The notes: generated by a model from the sequence alone, not told the origin. A stretch of DNA of 64,000 nt from Hyphococcus sp. (GCA_028284345.1 JANQRY010000006.1:641513-705512), one strand, 5' to 3'; shown: positions 37,220-49,335, counted from the stretch's first letter. Numbers and translations are program-made.

Positions 37220-40200
37220 TGGCGCGCGCGTTTCGCATAGCCGCCTATACGGCTGCCTGCTTCGTCGTGATCGGGATCGTCGGCGTCGTCGCCGTTCTTT
37301 ACACGCCGCCGGGCCGCGCCTTCATCATGGCACAGGCCGAGGCCGCCATCGAGGACGAATTGGGCGGCGAAGCGGAGATTACGGCCCTGCGCGGCGCCCT
37401 GCCCAATCACGTCATCATCGAGAACCTCGTCCTGTCGGACGCCGGCGCGCCCTGGGCGCAGATCGACCGCGCGGAATTGCGCTGGCGGCCGCTGCGGCTG
37501 CTCGGCGGCGACGTCGATATCGTTTCGCTTGTCATTGACGGAGGCGCAATCTTGCGCCCGCCGCCGGAACAACCGGACGACGAGGACGAACCGTTTGCGA
37601 TCAAACTGCCCGAGGAACTGCCGTCCCTGCGCATTGGCGATATTCAGATCCGCAATTTGCAAAGCAGCCTTGGCGGCGTTTCGGCGCGGGTCGACGGGGT
37701 CGGCGCCGTTGATATGGGCGGACGGCGCATTGACGCGCGCCTTAACCTCACCAGCGCCGACGACGCCGACACCATCGACCTGACCATCGACATTGCTCCC
37801 GATGCGGAACGCATTTTCATCGATGCAACCATCGCCTCGCAGGAAAACGGCATTGTCGCTTCCTTCGCCGACCTTGGCGGGCCGTTATTTGTCGAAATCG
37901 ACGCCGACAGCCCGCCGGACCGCGCGCTGATTACGCTGAACGGCGTGATTGGCGCCTATGGCCGCATCGACGCCGACTTTCTCGCCAATCTCGCCAATGC
38001 GGTGTCGGTCGACGCCAATGGCGAATTCAACGCCGGCGCGCGTCTCGCTGATATTGAAGAGCTTGCCGAGCCGGTGCGGTTCAATTTCACCCTGCAGGAT
38101 GAAGACCGCGGCGGGCGTCTCACGATCAATCGCCTGTTGTCCGCGGCGGGGGCTCTAGCCGGCGACATCGCCTGGGCGGGATTGCGCGACAGTGACAACA
38201 GCCTCACCGCCGACCTTCGCGCCACCTTCGCGGAGAGCTATCGGCCGGAAATCCAGGACTATCTCGGCCGCGACGTAACGCTTGGCGCAACGCTGCATCG
38301 ACGTCCGGATGACTATTTGATCGACCTGTCCCTGCGCGGCGACGGCGCGGAGGCGACCATCAGCGATGCGACAACGGATTTGCGCAGGACCATCGCCGGC
38401 GACCTCGCCGCGTCGCTGGCGCCGCGCGAAAATTTTCCGCCGGCGCCCGCGCAAATCGCTGCAAAGTTCGCTGTCGATCTCGATGATCGGGTTTCGCTGC
38501 GGGCGATCGATCTCGGCATCGGCGACAACTTTCGCGCCGAGGGCGGCGCGGACTATGTCTTCGGCGACGAAACCCTGCGCTTTGACGGCGACGTCGAGGC
38601 CGCGCCTGCCTTCATAACGAATTTTGCCCCGTCTTTCGAACCGCAAGGGCGCATCGTCGCGAGCGTCGACGCCGCCGGCGCGGTCAATCTGTTCACGCTG
38701 ACGGCCCGCCTTGAAACGCCCGACATAAAGATCGGCGATAATGTCGCGCCGTCTTTCGCCGCCGATATCGCCCTCTCCGGCCTGCCGAAACTTCCCACCG
38801 GCGACATCCGGGCCGCGGCGACCAACGGCGCCGGCGCCTTCGCCGCGACCTTGCGGTCATCGCAAACGGGCCGCATCGCCGCGCCATCGATCACCTATGT
38901 CGGCTCCGGTTTCAATCTTGAGGGCGCGGGCGCCTTTAACCCCGAAACCCAAAGCGGCGAAATCGACCTGACTTACGAAGGCGGCGACAACGCCGCGCCG
39001 TGGCCGGGCGTCATTGTCGCGGGCGCCTTTACGGCAAAAGGGAATTTCGCCCGCGAGGGGCAACGCACGGACCTGTCTGTGCGGTCGGAAATGCTGCGCG
39101 TCAACGCCGCCTTTGTCGACGGTCTCGCCTTGCGCGCGGCCGGCCCGCCGAACGCTATTGAGACAACGCTGTCAGCGCGGCGCCTCGTCATCGGCGGCGA
39201 CAACGCAGCGACGGACGTCGCAGCCACCGCAACCATCAACGCCAGCGATAACCTTCACATCCGCCTGACGGCGCTCAACGCCGCCTTTGCGGACAATGTC
39301 GCGCGCCTGCTTGAACCGGGCTTCATCACTGTCGCCGATGGCATTGCGCTCGACAATATCCGTCTTGGCTGGAGCCGGCAGGGGCGCATCGCCATTGACG
39401 GCGCGTTTTCCGATACGCGCTGGCAGGGCGTTTTTGATCTCACCGACGTCAACATTCCGCAGACGGACGGGCGCGCCACCCTGAAACTGACCCTCGACAC
39501 CGACGCCGACGAACCTGCCGCCGGCGAATTCAACCTTCAGTCGCTGATTTCGAACGAGGAAGCCTCCATCAGCGGCAATCTGAAGTGGGACGGCGCGGCG
39601 CTCACTCTGTCGAGCCTGCCGGATACGGATGCCCTCGACATGCGTCTTGCGCTGCCGGCGAAACTGATCCGTACGCCAAACCTTTCCGTTTCCACCGATG
39701 GCGAGATCGACGGATATATCCGCTATGACGGGGCCATCGAACCCTTCGCCGCGTTCATGCCGCCGGAGCTGCAAACCCTTGAAGGCTTTCTCGCCGTGAA
39801 TTTCAGCGTCGGCGGCACAACGGAAAACCCGTCGCTCGCCGGCGTCGCGGAAATCACCGACGGCGCCTATACCGAGCTGCGCTCCGGCCTCTCCATCGCC
39901 GGATTGCATAGCCGTGCGGAGGCGGACGTCTCCGCCAATGGCAGCACGATTTCGTTTTCCGGCGGAGCCCGGGGCGGCGGGCAGTCGGGCGGCGACACCA
40001 TCGCCATTGGCGGCGAGATGGTGCTTGCTGACGTTTCGCGTCTCGATCTCGACATCAACCTCAACAATGCGGCCCTTTCAGCCCATCCGGTCAACACGGT
40101 GCGCGCCGACGGCGCGATTAAAATCGCCGGTCCCGTCAACGCCATTACGGCGACCGGCGACATCACCGTGCGCGAACTCGACGCCGAAATCATCACGCCG

Positions 40201-41007
40201 GAAACAACGGGCCTCGTTCCGATCGAGGTCGTCAATATTGACGACATCGAAAATAGCGCGGCGCTGGAACCCGCAGCGAAACCATCGACCGTCACTTATG
40301 ACGTTGCGATCGCCGCCGACGATCGGATATTCATTCGCGGGCGCGGCCTCGACAGTGAGTGGTCCGCAGACATGCGCGCCGTCAGCATCAAGAACGAGCC
40401 GGTTGTTCTCGGCGCGATGCGCCTGCGCCGCGGCACGATCGACTTCTCCGGCCGCCGGTTCGATATCGCCAGAGGCGTCATCACTTTTGACCGCCTGTCG
40501 CCCAACAACCCCCTGCTCGACATCGGCGCCGAATTCGAAACCAGCGAAGGCGTCACCGCGACAATCGACATATCCGGCCGGGCCCAGGAACCGAACATCG
40601 AACTGAACTCAACGCCGGATCTCCCCGACGAGGACATCATGGCGCTCGTCCTGTTCGGCAAGCCGGCCGATGAACTGACCGCCTTTGAGTCGCTGCAGAC
40701 GGCGCAGGCGCTCGCCTCGCTCGGCGGCATCGGCCCCTTCGGCGGGACCGGCGTCACCGGATCGATCCGGCGCGCCACCGGTCTCGACATGCTGAATTTT
40801 GATATCGGCCCGGAAAGCGGCGGCGGCTCGCTGACCGTGGGGAAATATGTCGCCGACGGTCTTTTCGTCTCCGCGACGCAGGACGCGCAAGGCAAAGGCG
40901 GCGCGGTGATCGTCGAATATGAGATTACGGACAACATCTCCGTCGAAACGGAAGTCCGCCAGGACGGCGACCAGACGGTCTCCGCTAACTGGAAAAAGGA
41001 TTTCTAA
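37219..41007 (+). CDS. tamB: Translocation and assembly module protein TamB
   Basis: Large inner-membrane-anchored periplasmic protein of 1262 aa. One N-terminal helix (AAYTACFVVIGIVGVVAVLY) precedes a long repetitive beta-rich region, and the C-terminal DUF490/TamB domain ends with DEDIMALVLFGKPADELT ... VSANWKKDF, the part that contacts TamA. Size and gene order are as expected. The start overlaps the tamA stop (TGATG), giving equal translation. Confidence 0.93.
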   Translation: MARAFRIAAYTAACFVVIGIVGVVAVLYTPPGRAFIMAQAEAAIEDELGGEAEITALRGALPNHVIIENLVLSDAGAPWAQIDRAELRWRPLRLLGGDVDIVSLVIDGGAILRPPPEQPDDEDEPFAIKLPEELPSLRIGDIQIRNLQSSLGGVSARVDGVGAVDMGGRRIDARLNLTSADDADTIDLTIDIAPDAERIFIDATIASQENGIVASFADLGGPLFVEIDADSPPDRALITLNGVIGAYGRIDADFLANLANAVSVDANGEFNAGARLADIEELAEPVRFNFTLQDEDRGGRLTINRLLSAAGALAGDIAWAGLRDSDNSLTADLRATFAESYRPEIQDYLGRDVTLGATLHRRPDDYLIDLSLRGDGAEATISDATTDLRRTIAGDLAASLAPRENFPPAPAQIAAKFAVDLDDRVSLRAIDLGIGDNFRAEGGADYVFGDETLRFDGDVEAAPAFITNFAPSFEPQGRIVASVDAAGAVNLFTLTARLETPDIKIGDNVAPSFAADIALSGLPKLPTGDIRAAATNGAGAFAATLRSSQTGRIAAPSITYVGSGFNLEGAGAFNPETQSGEIDLTYEGGDNAAPWPGVIVAGAFTAKGNFAREGQRTDLSVRSEMLRVNAAFVDGLALRAAGPPNAIETTLSARRLVIGGDNAATDVAATATINASDNLHIRLTALNAAFADNVARLLEPGFITVADGIALDNIRLGWSRQGRIAIDGAFSDTRWQGVFDLTDVNIPQTDGRATLKLTLDTDADEPAAGEFNLQSLISNEEASISGNLKWDGAALTLSSLPDTDALDMRLALPAKLIRTPNLSVSTDGEIDGYIRYDGAIEPFAAFMPPELQTLEGFLAVNFSVGGTTENPSLAGVAEITDGAYTELRSGLSIAGLHSRAEADVSANGSTISFSGGARGGGQSGGDTIAIGGEMVLADVSRLDLDINLNNAALSAHPVNTVRADGAIKIAGPVNAITATGDITVRELDAEIITPETTGLVPIEVVNIDDIENSAALEPAAKPSTVTYDVAIAADDRIFIRGRGLDSEWSADMRAVSIKNEPVVLGAMRLRRGTIDFSGRRFDIARGVITFDRLSPNNPLLDIGAEFETSEGVTATIDISGRAQEPNIELNSTPDLPDEDIMALVLFGKPADELTAFESLQTAQALASLGGIGPFGGTGVTGSIRRATGLDMLNFDIGPESGGGSLTVGKYVADGLFVSATQDAQGKGGAVIVEYEITDNISVETEVRQDGDQTVSANWKKDF

Positions 41008-41052
41008 GGGATAACTTGCGCCACGCCGCGCAACCCGGCGATAAGCCCCGCG

Positions 41053-42261
41053 ATGGAGACCATCGACGTATCCGACCCCGATCTCTGGGCGCGCCGCGAA
41101 ACGGCGCCGCTGCTGGCGCGGCTGCGCGCAGAAGATCCGGTGCATTACTGCGCCGACAGCGCCTACGGGCCCTATTGGTCCGTGACGCGCTATGACGACA
41201 TTGTCGATGTTGAAACCCGGCATGAAGAATTTTCCTCCGCATCCGAGCATGGCGGCGTCGTTATTCACGACGCCCTGACGCAGAAATGGTCGGGCCATAC
41301 GCTCGAAGGCTTCATCTCCATGGACCCGCCCCGCCACGGCGAACAGCGGAGCGCCGCATCGGGCATCGTCTCGCGCCCGAACCTTGCGCATTTCGAACAG
41401 GTGATTCGCAAGCGCACCGGCGATCTGCTCGATACGCTGCCGATCGGCGCGTCTTTCGACTGGGTGAGTGAGGTCTCAATCGAACTGACGACGCAAATGC
41501 TCGCCTCGCTGTTCGATTTCCCCTTTGAAGAGCGCGCGAAACTGACGCGATGGTCGAACGTCGCCACCTCCGAGCCCGGCCTTGGCGTCGTTGCGACGGA
41601 AGAAGAACGCATCCGCGAGATCAAGCAATGCATGTTCGCCTTTACAAAGCTGCGGCGCCAGCGCGCCGGCGCCGGCGAAGCCCACGATCTCGTGACCATG
41701 CTGGCGACGCATCCGGCGACGGCGTCGCTTAACCCGATGAACTTTCTCGGCAATATTCTGGTGCTGATCGTCGGCGGCAACGATACGACGCGCAATTCCA
41801 TGTCCGGGGCCGTTGTCGCCTTTGACCGCTTTCCCGAGCAGCTTGAACGCCTCAGGGCCGACCCGGCGCTGATGGAAAACGCGGTTTCCGAAATCATTCG
41901 CTGGCAGACGCCAATCGCCCATATGCGACGCACGGCCCTCGCCGATGCGGAGATTGGCGGCAAGCGCATTGAAAAAGGCGACAAGGTCGTCATGTGGTAT
42001 GCGTCGGGCAATCGCGACGAAACGGTTTTTGATGACGCCGATACATTCGACATAACGCGCGAGAACGCCCGTCGACACGTTTCCTTCGGATTCGGCATTC
42101 ACCGCTGCATGGGCAAGCGGCTCGCTGAGTTGCAATTACGGATTTTGCTGGAGGAAATGACGACGCGTTGGACACGGATCGAGGTCGTCGGCGAACCGAA
42201 GACTGTTCGGTCAAACTTTGTGCATGGGTACGACGCGCTGCCGGTGCGGATTGTTCGTTAG
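41053..42261 (+). CDS. Cytochrome P450, CYP153-type (medium-chain alkane/fatty acid omega-hydroxylase class)
   Basis: Soluble class I P450 of 402 aa. The I-helix motif is IVGGNDTTRNSMSG, the ExxR pair is in EIIRWQTPIAHMRRTAL, and the heme loop is FGFGIHRCMGKRL with Cys352. Segments such as FISMDPPRHGEQR and FDWVSEVSIELTTQMLASLFD match CYP153 alkane hydroxylases. CYP153 needs a ferredoxin and ferredoxin reductase, which are not next to it. It stands alone after tamB; terminal hydroxylation of an alkyl chain is the likely reaction. Confidence 0.88.
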   Translation: METIDVSDPDLWARRETAPLLARLRAEDPVHYCADSAYGPYWSVTRYDDIVDVETRHEEFSSASEHGGVVIHDALTQKWSGHTLEGFISMDPPRHGEQRSAASGIVSRPNLAHFEQVIRKRTGDLLDTLPIGASFDWVSEVSIELTTQMLASLFDFPFEERAKLTRWSNVATSEPGLGVVATEEERIREIKQCMFAFTKLRRQRAGAGEAHDLVTMLATHPATASLNPMNFLGNILVLIVGGNDTTRNSMSGAVVAFDRFPEQLERLRADPALMENAVSEIIRWQTPIAHMRRTALADAEIGGKRIEKGDKVVMWYASGNRDETVFDDADTFDITRENARRHVSFGFGIHRCMGKRLAELQLRILLEEMTTRWTRIEVVGEPKTVRSNFVHGYDALPVRIVR

Positions 42262-42300
42262 CTAGAGCCGGTTTGCGGATTGCACGGGCCAGATTGTTTA

Positions 42301-42388
42301 TCCGCTCATCCCGGCGAAGGCCGGGATCTCCAGCCGCAAGTCCAGAACAAGCCTCCCAAAGATCCCGGCCTTCGCCGGGATGAGCGGA
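42301..42388. repeat. 28-base perfect inverted repeat (palindromic intergenic element)
   Basis: Left arm 42301-42328 and right arm 42361-42388 are perfect inverted copies, beginning TCCGCTCATCCCGG and separated by 32 bases. Each arm also contains a shorter palindrome (CCGGCGAAGGCCGG). It follows the P450 gene and may end its transcription. This is a common alphaproteobacterial intergenic repeat type. Confidence 0.8.
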
Positions 42389-42470
42389 AGGTATAATTGC
42401 ATCACACGCGTCGTAACCGACTCTAGCGTTCAGTACGACGATGGGAAAACGTCGCTTCGTTTCACCGCCG

Positions 42471-42731
42471 CTAACGCCGATCAACCGGATAGCATTCGGC
42501 ATGCACGGGATTGCCGACGACCTGTTGCGACATCCACGCCTCGCCGGCCGCTTCGCATTCGGACCGCGACGGAAAATTGCCGATGAATTCGCCGTCCGCA
42601 GTCGGATTGGGCGACAAATAGCCATAAGCATCAAAACCCGCCGGCGCGGAAAGCGTCGAACAAGCTGACGCGACGGCGACGACAGCCGCGGTCAATGCGG
42701 CGCGGATCGCTGATTTTTTGGCATTCAACAT
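42471..42731 (-). CDS. Small putative lipoprotein
   Basis: An 86-aa protein with a lipoprotein signal (ALTAAVVAVASAC, lipidated Cys24) and two further cysteines (SRSECEAAG and HAECYP) that could form a disulfide. No family is recognised. It is transcribed alone on the minus strand, downstream of a strong hairpin that would isolate it from the KRKTA gene. Confidence 0.65.
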   Translation of the reverse strand: MLNAKKSAIRAALTAAVVAVASACSTLSAPAGFDAYGYLSPNPTADGEFIGNFPSRSECEAAGEAWMSQQVVGNPVHAECYPVDRR

Positions 42732-42784
42732 CTCGCAGCCTCGCTTTTGTCCGCCCGCCCAAACAATCTCGCCCCTAAATAAGT

Positions 42785-42827
42785 AAAGCCCCGGCGCGCC
42801 GTTTTCAATTTGGCGCGCCAGGGCTTT
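42785..42827 (-). terminator. Strong hairpin downstream of the KRKTA-repeat gene
   Basis: Arms AAAGCCCCGGCGCGCC (42785-42800) and GGCGCGCCAGGGCTTT (42812-42827) pair with one mismatch around an 11-base loop. On the minus strand it is followed by a T-rich stretch (ACTTATTTA), as expected for termination of leftward transcription. The rest of 42732-43039 holds no convincing gene. Confidence 0.7.
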
Positions 42828-43039
42828 AAAATGAGTCCGGTTTTTGAACTCTGCTATCGCCGAATAGGACTTTTCGGCCTTGTCACGGAGATTTCCCCGA
42901 AAATAGCGTCGGCAAAGCTGGTTTCCGACGCCGGGAGCCCCTCATTTGCGCGATTTGGCGCTTCAAAACACCGTTCGCACGAGGCGCAAGCGCTATGTTG
43001 CGTCATCAGGCGGCGTTTCGCGCGCCTGATGCGACAATA

Positions 43040-43486
43040 TTAGCGTCTTTTACGCTTAGCCGTCTTACGCTTGGCGGTTTTGCGTTTTGCCGTCTTACGT
43101 TTGGCAGTCTTACGCTTTGCCGTTTTGCGCTTTGCCGTTTTGCGCTTAGCGGTCTTACGCTTTGTCGTTTTGCGCTTGGCCGTCTTGCGTTTTGCGGTTT
43201 TCCGCTTCGCAGTCTTGCGCTTAGCCGTCTTACGCTTGGCGGTTTTCCGCTTCGCTGTCTTACGTTTGGCTGTCTTGCGCTTCGCGGTTTTTCTCTTGGC
43301 TGTTTTCCGCTTAGCGGTTTTCCGCTTCGCAGTTTTTCTCTTAGCCGTTTTCCGCTTGGCCGTCTTGCGCTTAGCGGTTTTCCGCTTCGCTGTCTTACGC
43401 TTTACTGTTCTACGCTTAGCCGTCTTACGTTTTGCGGTTTTTCTCTTCGCCGCTTTTCGCTTGGTCGTTTTTCTTTTGACCGCCAT
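43040..43486 (-). CDS. Histone H1-like basic protein made of KRKTA pentapeptide repeats
   Basis: A 148-aa protein of which nearly all residues belong to about 28 tandem KRKTA units, with a few variants (KRKTT, KRKAA, KRRTV). About half of all residues are Lys or Arg, so it must bind nucleic acid or another polyanion. It resembles lysine-rich histone H1/Hc1-like and AlgP-type proteins in composition, not in a defined fold. A near-consensus GGAGGTG sits ten bases before the ATG, so translation should be strong. Codons vary between units (for example CGC/CGT and AAG/AAA), so the protein repeat is kept by selection rather than by fresh slippage. ssb and uvrA lie just upstream. Confidence 0.85.
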   Translation of the reverse strand: MAVKRKTTKRKAAKRKTAKRKTAKRRTVKRKTAKRKTAKRKTAKRKTAKRKTAKRKTAKRKTAKRKTAKRKTAKRKTAKRKTAKRKTAKRKTAKRKTAKRKTAKRKTTKRKTAKRKTAKRKTAKRKTAKRKTAKRKTAKRKTAKRKRR

Positions 43487-43496
43487 GGTTCACCTC

Positions 43497-43510
43497 CGAA
43501 TCATGATTCG
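43497..43510. promoter_or_regulatory. 14-base palindrome before the KRKTA gene
   Basis: Perfect palindrome CGAATCATGATTCG, adjoining the ribosome site of the KRKTA gene. It could be an operator or an RNA structure that covers the start region. The flanking 43511-43620 is AT-rich. Confidence 0.45.
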
Positions 43511-43623
43511 AAAGCCGTACCATAACTTAATTTACTAAAAAAGTATTGTTTATGCGCAACGTATAACGTTCGCACACGCAGATTTATGCATTTTTTGATT
43601 CGTTTTTGCGTTTTATCGCGATG

Positions 43624-44082
43624 TTAAAACGGAATCTCGTCGTCCAACTCATAACTTTGTCCGCCGGATGACGAACCGCCGCTATCTGACGCGCCGCCGC
43701 CGCTGCGTTCAAAATTTCCGCCGCCGCCGCTTCTTGAATCGAGCATCACCATCGATGAATTGAAGTTTCTGAGCACAACTTCGGTCGTATACCGGTCATT
43801 GCCGCTCTGATCCTGCCATTTGCGCGTCTCTAACTGCCCTTCAAGGTAAACTTTTGATCCTTTTCGCAAATATTGCTCCGCGACGCGCGCCAATCCTTCA
43901 GAAAAGATCGCAACAGAGTGCCATTCCGTCTTTTCGCGCTGTTCGCCGGTGTTTCTGTCTTTCCAGCGTTCCGACGTTGCAATGCGCAGATTGCAAACCT
44001 GTCCGCCGTTCTGAAATTTGCGCACTTCCGGGTCGGCGCCGAGATTGCCGACCAAAATGACTTTGTTGACGCTGCCTGCCAT
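43624..44082 (-). CDS. ssb: Single-stranded DNA-binding protein
   Basis: A 152-aa SSB. The OB-fold begins with [18 protein letters not shown] and includes TEWHSVAIF and [30 protein letters not shown] glycine/serine-rich linker leads to the acidic tip DDEIPF that recruits repair enzymes. It is divergent from uvrA; a LexA box lies in the shared gap. Confidence 0.96.
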   Translation of the reverse strand: MAGSVNKVILVGNLGADPEVRKFQNGGQVCNLRIATSERWKDRNTGEQREKTEWHSVAIFSEGLARVAEQYLRKGSKVYLEGQLETRKWQDQSGNDRYTTEVVLRNFNSSMVMLDSRSGGGGNFERSGGGASDSGGSSSGGQSYELDDEIPF

Positions 44083-44187
44083 TATTCATCTCCAGGAATA
44101 TTCGTTCACAACACCGCTCATGGCGCGGATTCGGACCGCGCTCAATGATTGGTTATCCCCAGCATTTGCGCGGTGTAGCGCGCAGAT

Positions 44188-44202
44188 GTTCACACCTTGT
44201 TC
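44188..44202. promoter_or_regulatory. LexA (SOS) box, alphaproteobacterial type, in the ssb-uvrA gap
   Basis: GTTC-ACACCTT-GTTC, an exact match to the GTTC-N7-GTTC direct-repeat box described for alphaproteobacterial LexA. The second half overlaps a TTGTTC -35-like hexamer, and TATATAAG follows 16-18 bases later, just upstream of the uvrA ATG at 44275. LexA bound here would block the uvrA promoter; ssb may be covered as well. Confidence 0.8.
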
Positions 44203-44274
44203 TCTGTGTCAACGCCGATATATAAGGGGGCCTAACCCCCGCGCGCGTAAACGCCCGTATATATAAAGAGAGCC

Positions 44275-47202
<2,928 letters not shown>

Positions 47203-47280
47203 TTTGTTTCAAGTAAATATTATGTTTACTCTTTTTGTCCTCAGTAACTCATATGTATCTCTCAAAGAGAAGATCGGTCA

Positions 47281-47793
47281 ATGTTTACTGAAAACGGATA
47301 TTTGGCACCTGGCCTTCATAAGATGTCTTTAGACGAAATTGAAGCAGCCTTTGTTTCCGACTTCCCATTCTCATCGACGCGTTCTGATATCATAGAAGGT
47401 TTCAAACGACATCTTGACGAATTGAAAGCTATCATCCCCGACTTCGAGCAGCTACTGAATGGGAGCTTTGTAACTAATAAGAATGACCCGGGCGACGTAG
47501 ATTTGGTATGCTTCATTGACGCAGAGAAGGTCGACGCCCTACCGCCCGAATCCCGCGAAGAATTTGAGGCTTTACTAAGCGGCCCAAAAACCAAAGAAAC
47601 ACATTTGTGCGACGCATACTTTGTGCCAGTGTATCCCGAAAACCACCCGCATAACAATAATAACCGTACTATGCGCAAATACTGGCTCGGCGAGTTCGGT
47701 TTTGATAGACAGGAACAGCCGAAAGGCGTCGTCATTCATGAAGTCGCTGACGGCGATCCTGATGAATTGAATCAGGGACCGCAAAATGATTAG
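47281..47793 (+). CDS. Nucleotidyltransferase-like protein (DUF6932-type)
   Basis: A 170-aa protein with a polymerase-beta-type nucleotidyltransferase motif, LLNGSFVTNKNDPGDVDLVCF: Gly-Ser followed by an Asp-x-Asp pair (about residues 60-80). This resembles the DUF6932 family (my recollection of its pattern). Related minimal nucleotidyltransferases act in toxin-antitoxin and antiphage modules. The stop overlaps the start of the next gene by eight bases, so the two are translationally coupled. The pair is AT-richer than uvrA upstream and probably acquired. A third catalytic carboxylate is not certain. Confidence 0.75.
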   Translation: MFTENGYLAPGLHKMSLDEIEAAFVSDFPFSSTRSDIIEGFKRHLDELKAIIPDFEQLLNGSFVTNKNDPGDVDLVCFIDAEKVDALPPESREEFEALLSGPKTKETHLCDAYFVPVYPENHPHNNNNRTMRKYWLGEFGFDRQEQPKGVVIHEVADGDPDELNQGPQND

Positions 47794-48796
47794 CCTTTGG
47801 GAAGGAATAGATTCCGAAACAGCGTCGCAAATGCTTCGCGGGCTTAACCGCCGCTTATCAGAACTTGAAAAAGCAATAGAAGTACAAAGCACCGCACTCT
47901 CTCAATCGCCGGAGAGTTTTTCCGCGCAGTTGTCGATAAAGAGCCTTACCAGTCTTCAAAGTCGCCTGCAGACAGAAAAGGTAGAGCTCGTAGAGCATCG
48001 AAAAGCGGAACGACTGATTGCGTCATTGAAGGGACGCCAGTTTCAGGACCATACAGCTAGCATCGGAGAACTCGGGGTTTTCTTAATCCGATTGCAGAAA
48101 CTTTACAGCAGTATTGCTCAGGCGATCACAACTGGCCCAAAGAAACGCGGCCCCATCTCCCGAGACATAATTAATCAAACAACATTGAGGTTTGCCGACG
48201 CTTTTCCGGGCTCATTTGGAATGGAGATTTTCATTAAGCCCCAATTCGACGAAATCGGAGAGAGTGTTGCGGTTACGTCGCTGCAGACTCTTTTTGGGCT
48301 TCTTGCGTCAACTTCGCGAGAAAAGGAATTTGCAAGATTATCCGGTGAGCTTGGACAACGTTCAATGGGGCATTTAAGGCATGTTCTCGACAACTTATCT
48401 CGCGAAAGTTCTGGTATAGAATTGTGTTGGTCCGACCCTTCCGGCACCCAATATACTTGGTGCGCTGACAAAGAGGAAGTTCCTGCACTCCGTGAGCGCA
48501 TCCAACAATACAGCCAAAGAGTATATGAAGAGCGACGCTTTGAAGGATTTTTAACTGGCGCTAGCTTACTCAGAAATAGGTTTGAGTTTTTCAGACTAGA
48601 TAAAACAGTTATCGAAGGGAAAATTGCTCGCGCTGCACGACTTAAAATACGTGATGTTTTTGGTCGAAGGTGCATTGCGGTCTTCGATCAAATTGAAATT
48701 ACGGATAGAGTGACTAGAGACAGAAAGTCTTTTTACACTCTTATTGATATACTTCCTGGAACGGCCAATCCACCCGACACCGGCTCTAAAAAGTAA
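47786..48796 (+). CDS. Unknown partner protein of the nucleotidyltransferase
   Basis: A 336-aa soluble protein with no recognised domain. The first 100 residues are predicted helical and probably coiled-coil (MLRGLNRRLSELEKAIEVQS ... LQSRLQTEKVELVEHRKAE). A middle segment (TLRFADAFPGSFGMEIFIKP) and a C-terminal beta-rich part (IEITDRVTRDRKSFYTLIDI) suggest a second domain. Coupling to the upstream gene argues that the two proteins work together. Base composition matches its partner and differs from the chromosome around it. Confidence 0.7.
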   Translation: MISLWEGIDSETASQMLRGLNRRLSELEKAIEVQSTALSQSPESFSAQLSIKSLTSLQSRLQTEKVELVEHRKAERLIASLKGRQFQDHTASIGELGVFLIRLQKLYSSIAQAITTGPKKRGPISRDIINQTTLRFADAFPGSFGMEIFIKPQFDEIGESVAVTSLQTLFGLLASTSREKEFARLSGELGQRSMGHLRHVLDNLSRESSGIELCWSDPSGTQYTWCADKEEVPALRERIQQYSQRVYEERRFEGFLTGASLLRNRFEFFRLDKTVIEGKIARAARLKIRDVFGRRCIAVFDQIEITDRVTRDRKSFYTLIDILPGTANPPDTGSKK

Positions 48797-48968
48797 TAAG
48801 AACCACATCGCTGGGCTCAAATGCGACCGGCGGCGCCTTATGCTGTGCGCATGAATGAGTTGCAAAAATATCCAGAAAGCCCCCTCTTGAATCACGTTGG
48901 TGGGCCGATCCATCAACTTCGCCGGGGACATCGGTTTGAGAGGTTAGAGACCATCTCTTCCCCGCTCT

Positions 48969-49121
48969 CTCCCGCGCAGGCGGGAGTCCAGTCTTTATCA
49001 AAAGTCGCGCGAAGCACGGCATTTTTCTTTGCTGGATCCCCGCCTGCGCGGGGATGACCGGGTGGAGGGTTCGTGTAAAACTTCAGTGTCATTCCGGACG
49101 CCGCAGGCGATCCGGAATCCA
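48969..49121. repeat. Cluster of short palindromic repeats in the 48797-49335 gap
   Basis: Three palindromes lie together: CTCCCGC-GCAG-GCGGGAG (about 48969-48985), ATCCCCGCCTGCGCGGGGAT (49036-49055) and a TCCGGA...TCCGGA dyad (49090-49117). The first two are similar to dispersed RPE-type elements. I see no convincing gene in the whole 540-base gap, which may be the scar of the insertion that brought the nucleotidyltransferase pair. Confidence 0.65.
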
Positions 49122-49335
49122 TGGACCGCAACGCGCAACCCTTCCGAACGCAGATGGTTTCCTCCACGGGGCGAAACATGTTTTCGACGGGCTCTCCCTT
49201 CACAAACCCCGAGGACGACAGCAGCGCCGCGGCGGGCGCCAGTTCAGCCCTTAACTCCCGTCATATAATCCCGCCATTTGTCCTCGCCGCTTCCGAGGCC
49301 TATGCTGCCCCGTCACAGGGAATGGAGGGAGACCC

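Noticed and set aside
42810..43043. Possible 77-codon gene in the gap after the KRKTA gene
   Set aside because: No ribosome site or recognisable domain, and it starts inside the terminator hairpin.
43040..43486. CRISPR-like regular array
   Set aside because: The 15-base period has no spacers and encodes a continuous KRKTA peptide with a strong ribosome site.
43071..43538. Plus-strand open frames made of Leu/Phe/Arg repeats opposite the KRKTA gene
   Set aside because: They are reverse-strand images of the KRKTA repeat with no ribosome site.
48596..48931. Minus-strand frame reading into the repeat-rich gap (DRPTNVIQEGAFW...)
   Set aside because: It overlaps the partner gene of the nucleotidyltransferase antisense and shows no domain; it may be an old remnant but I cannot support it.
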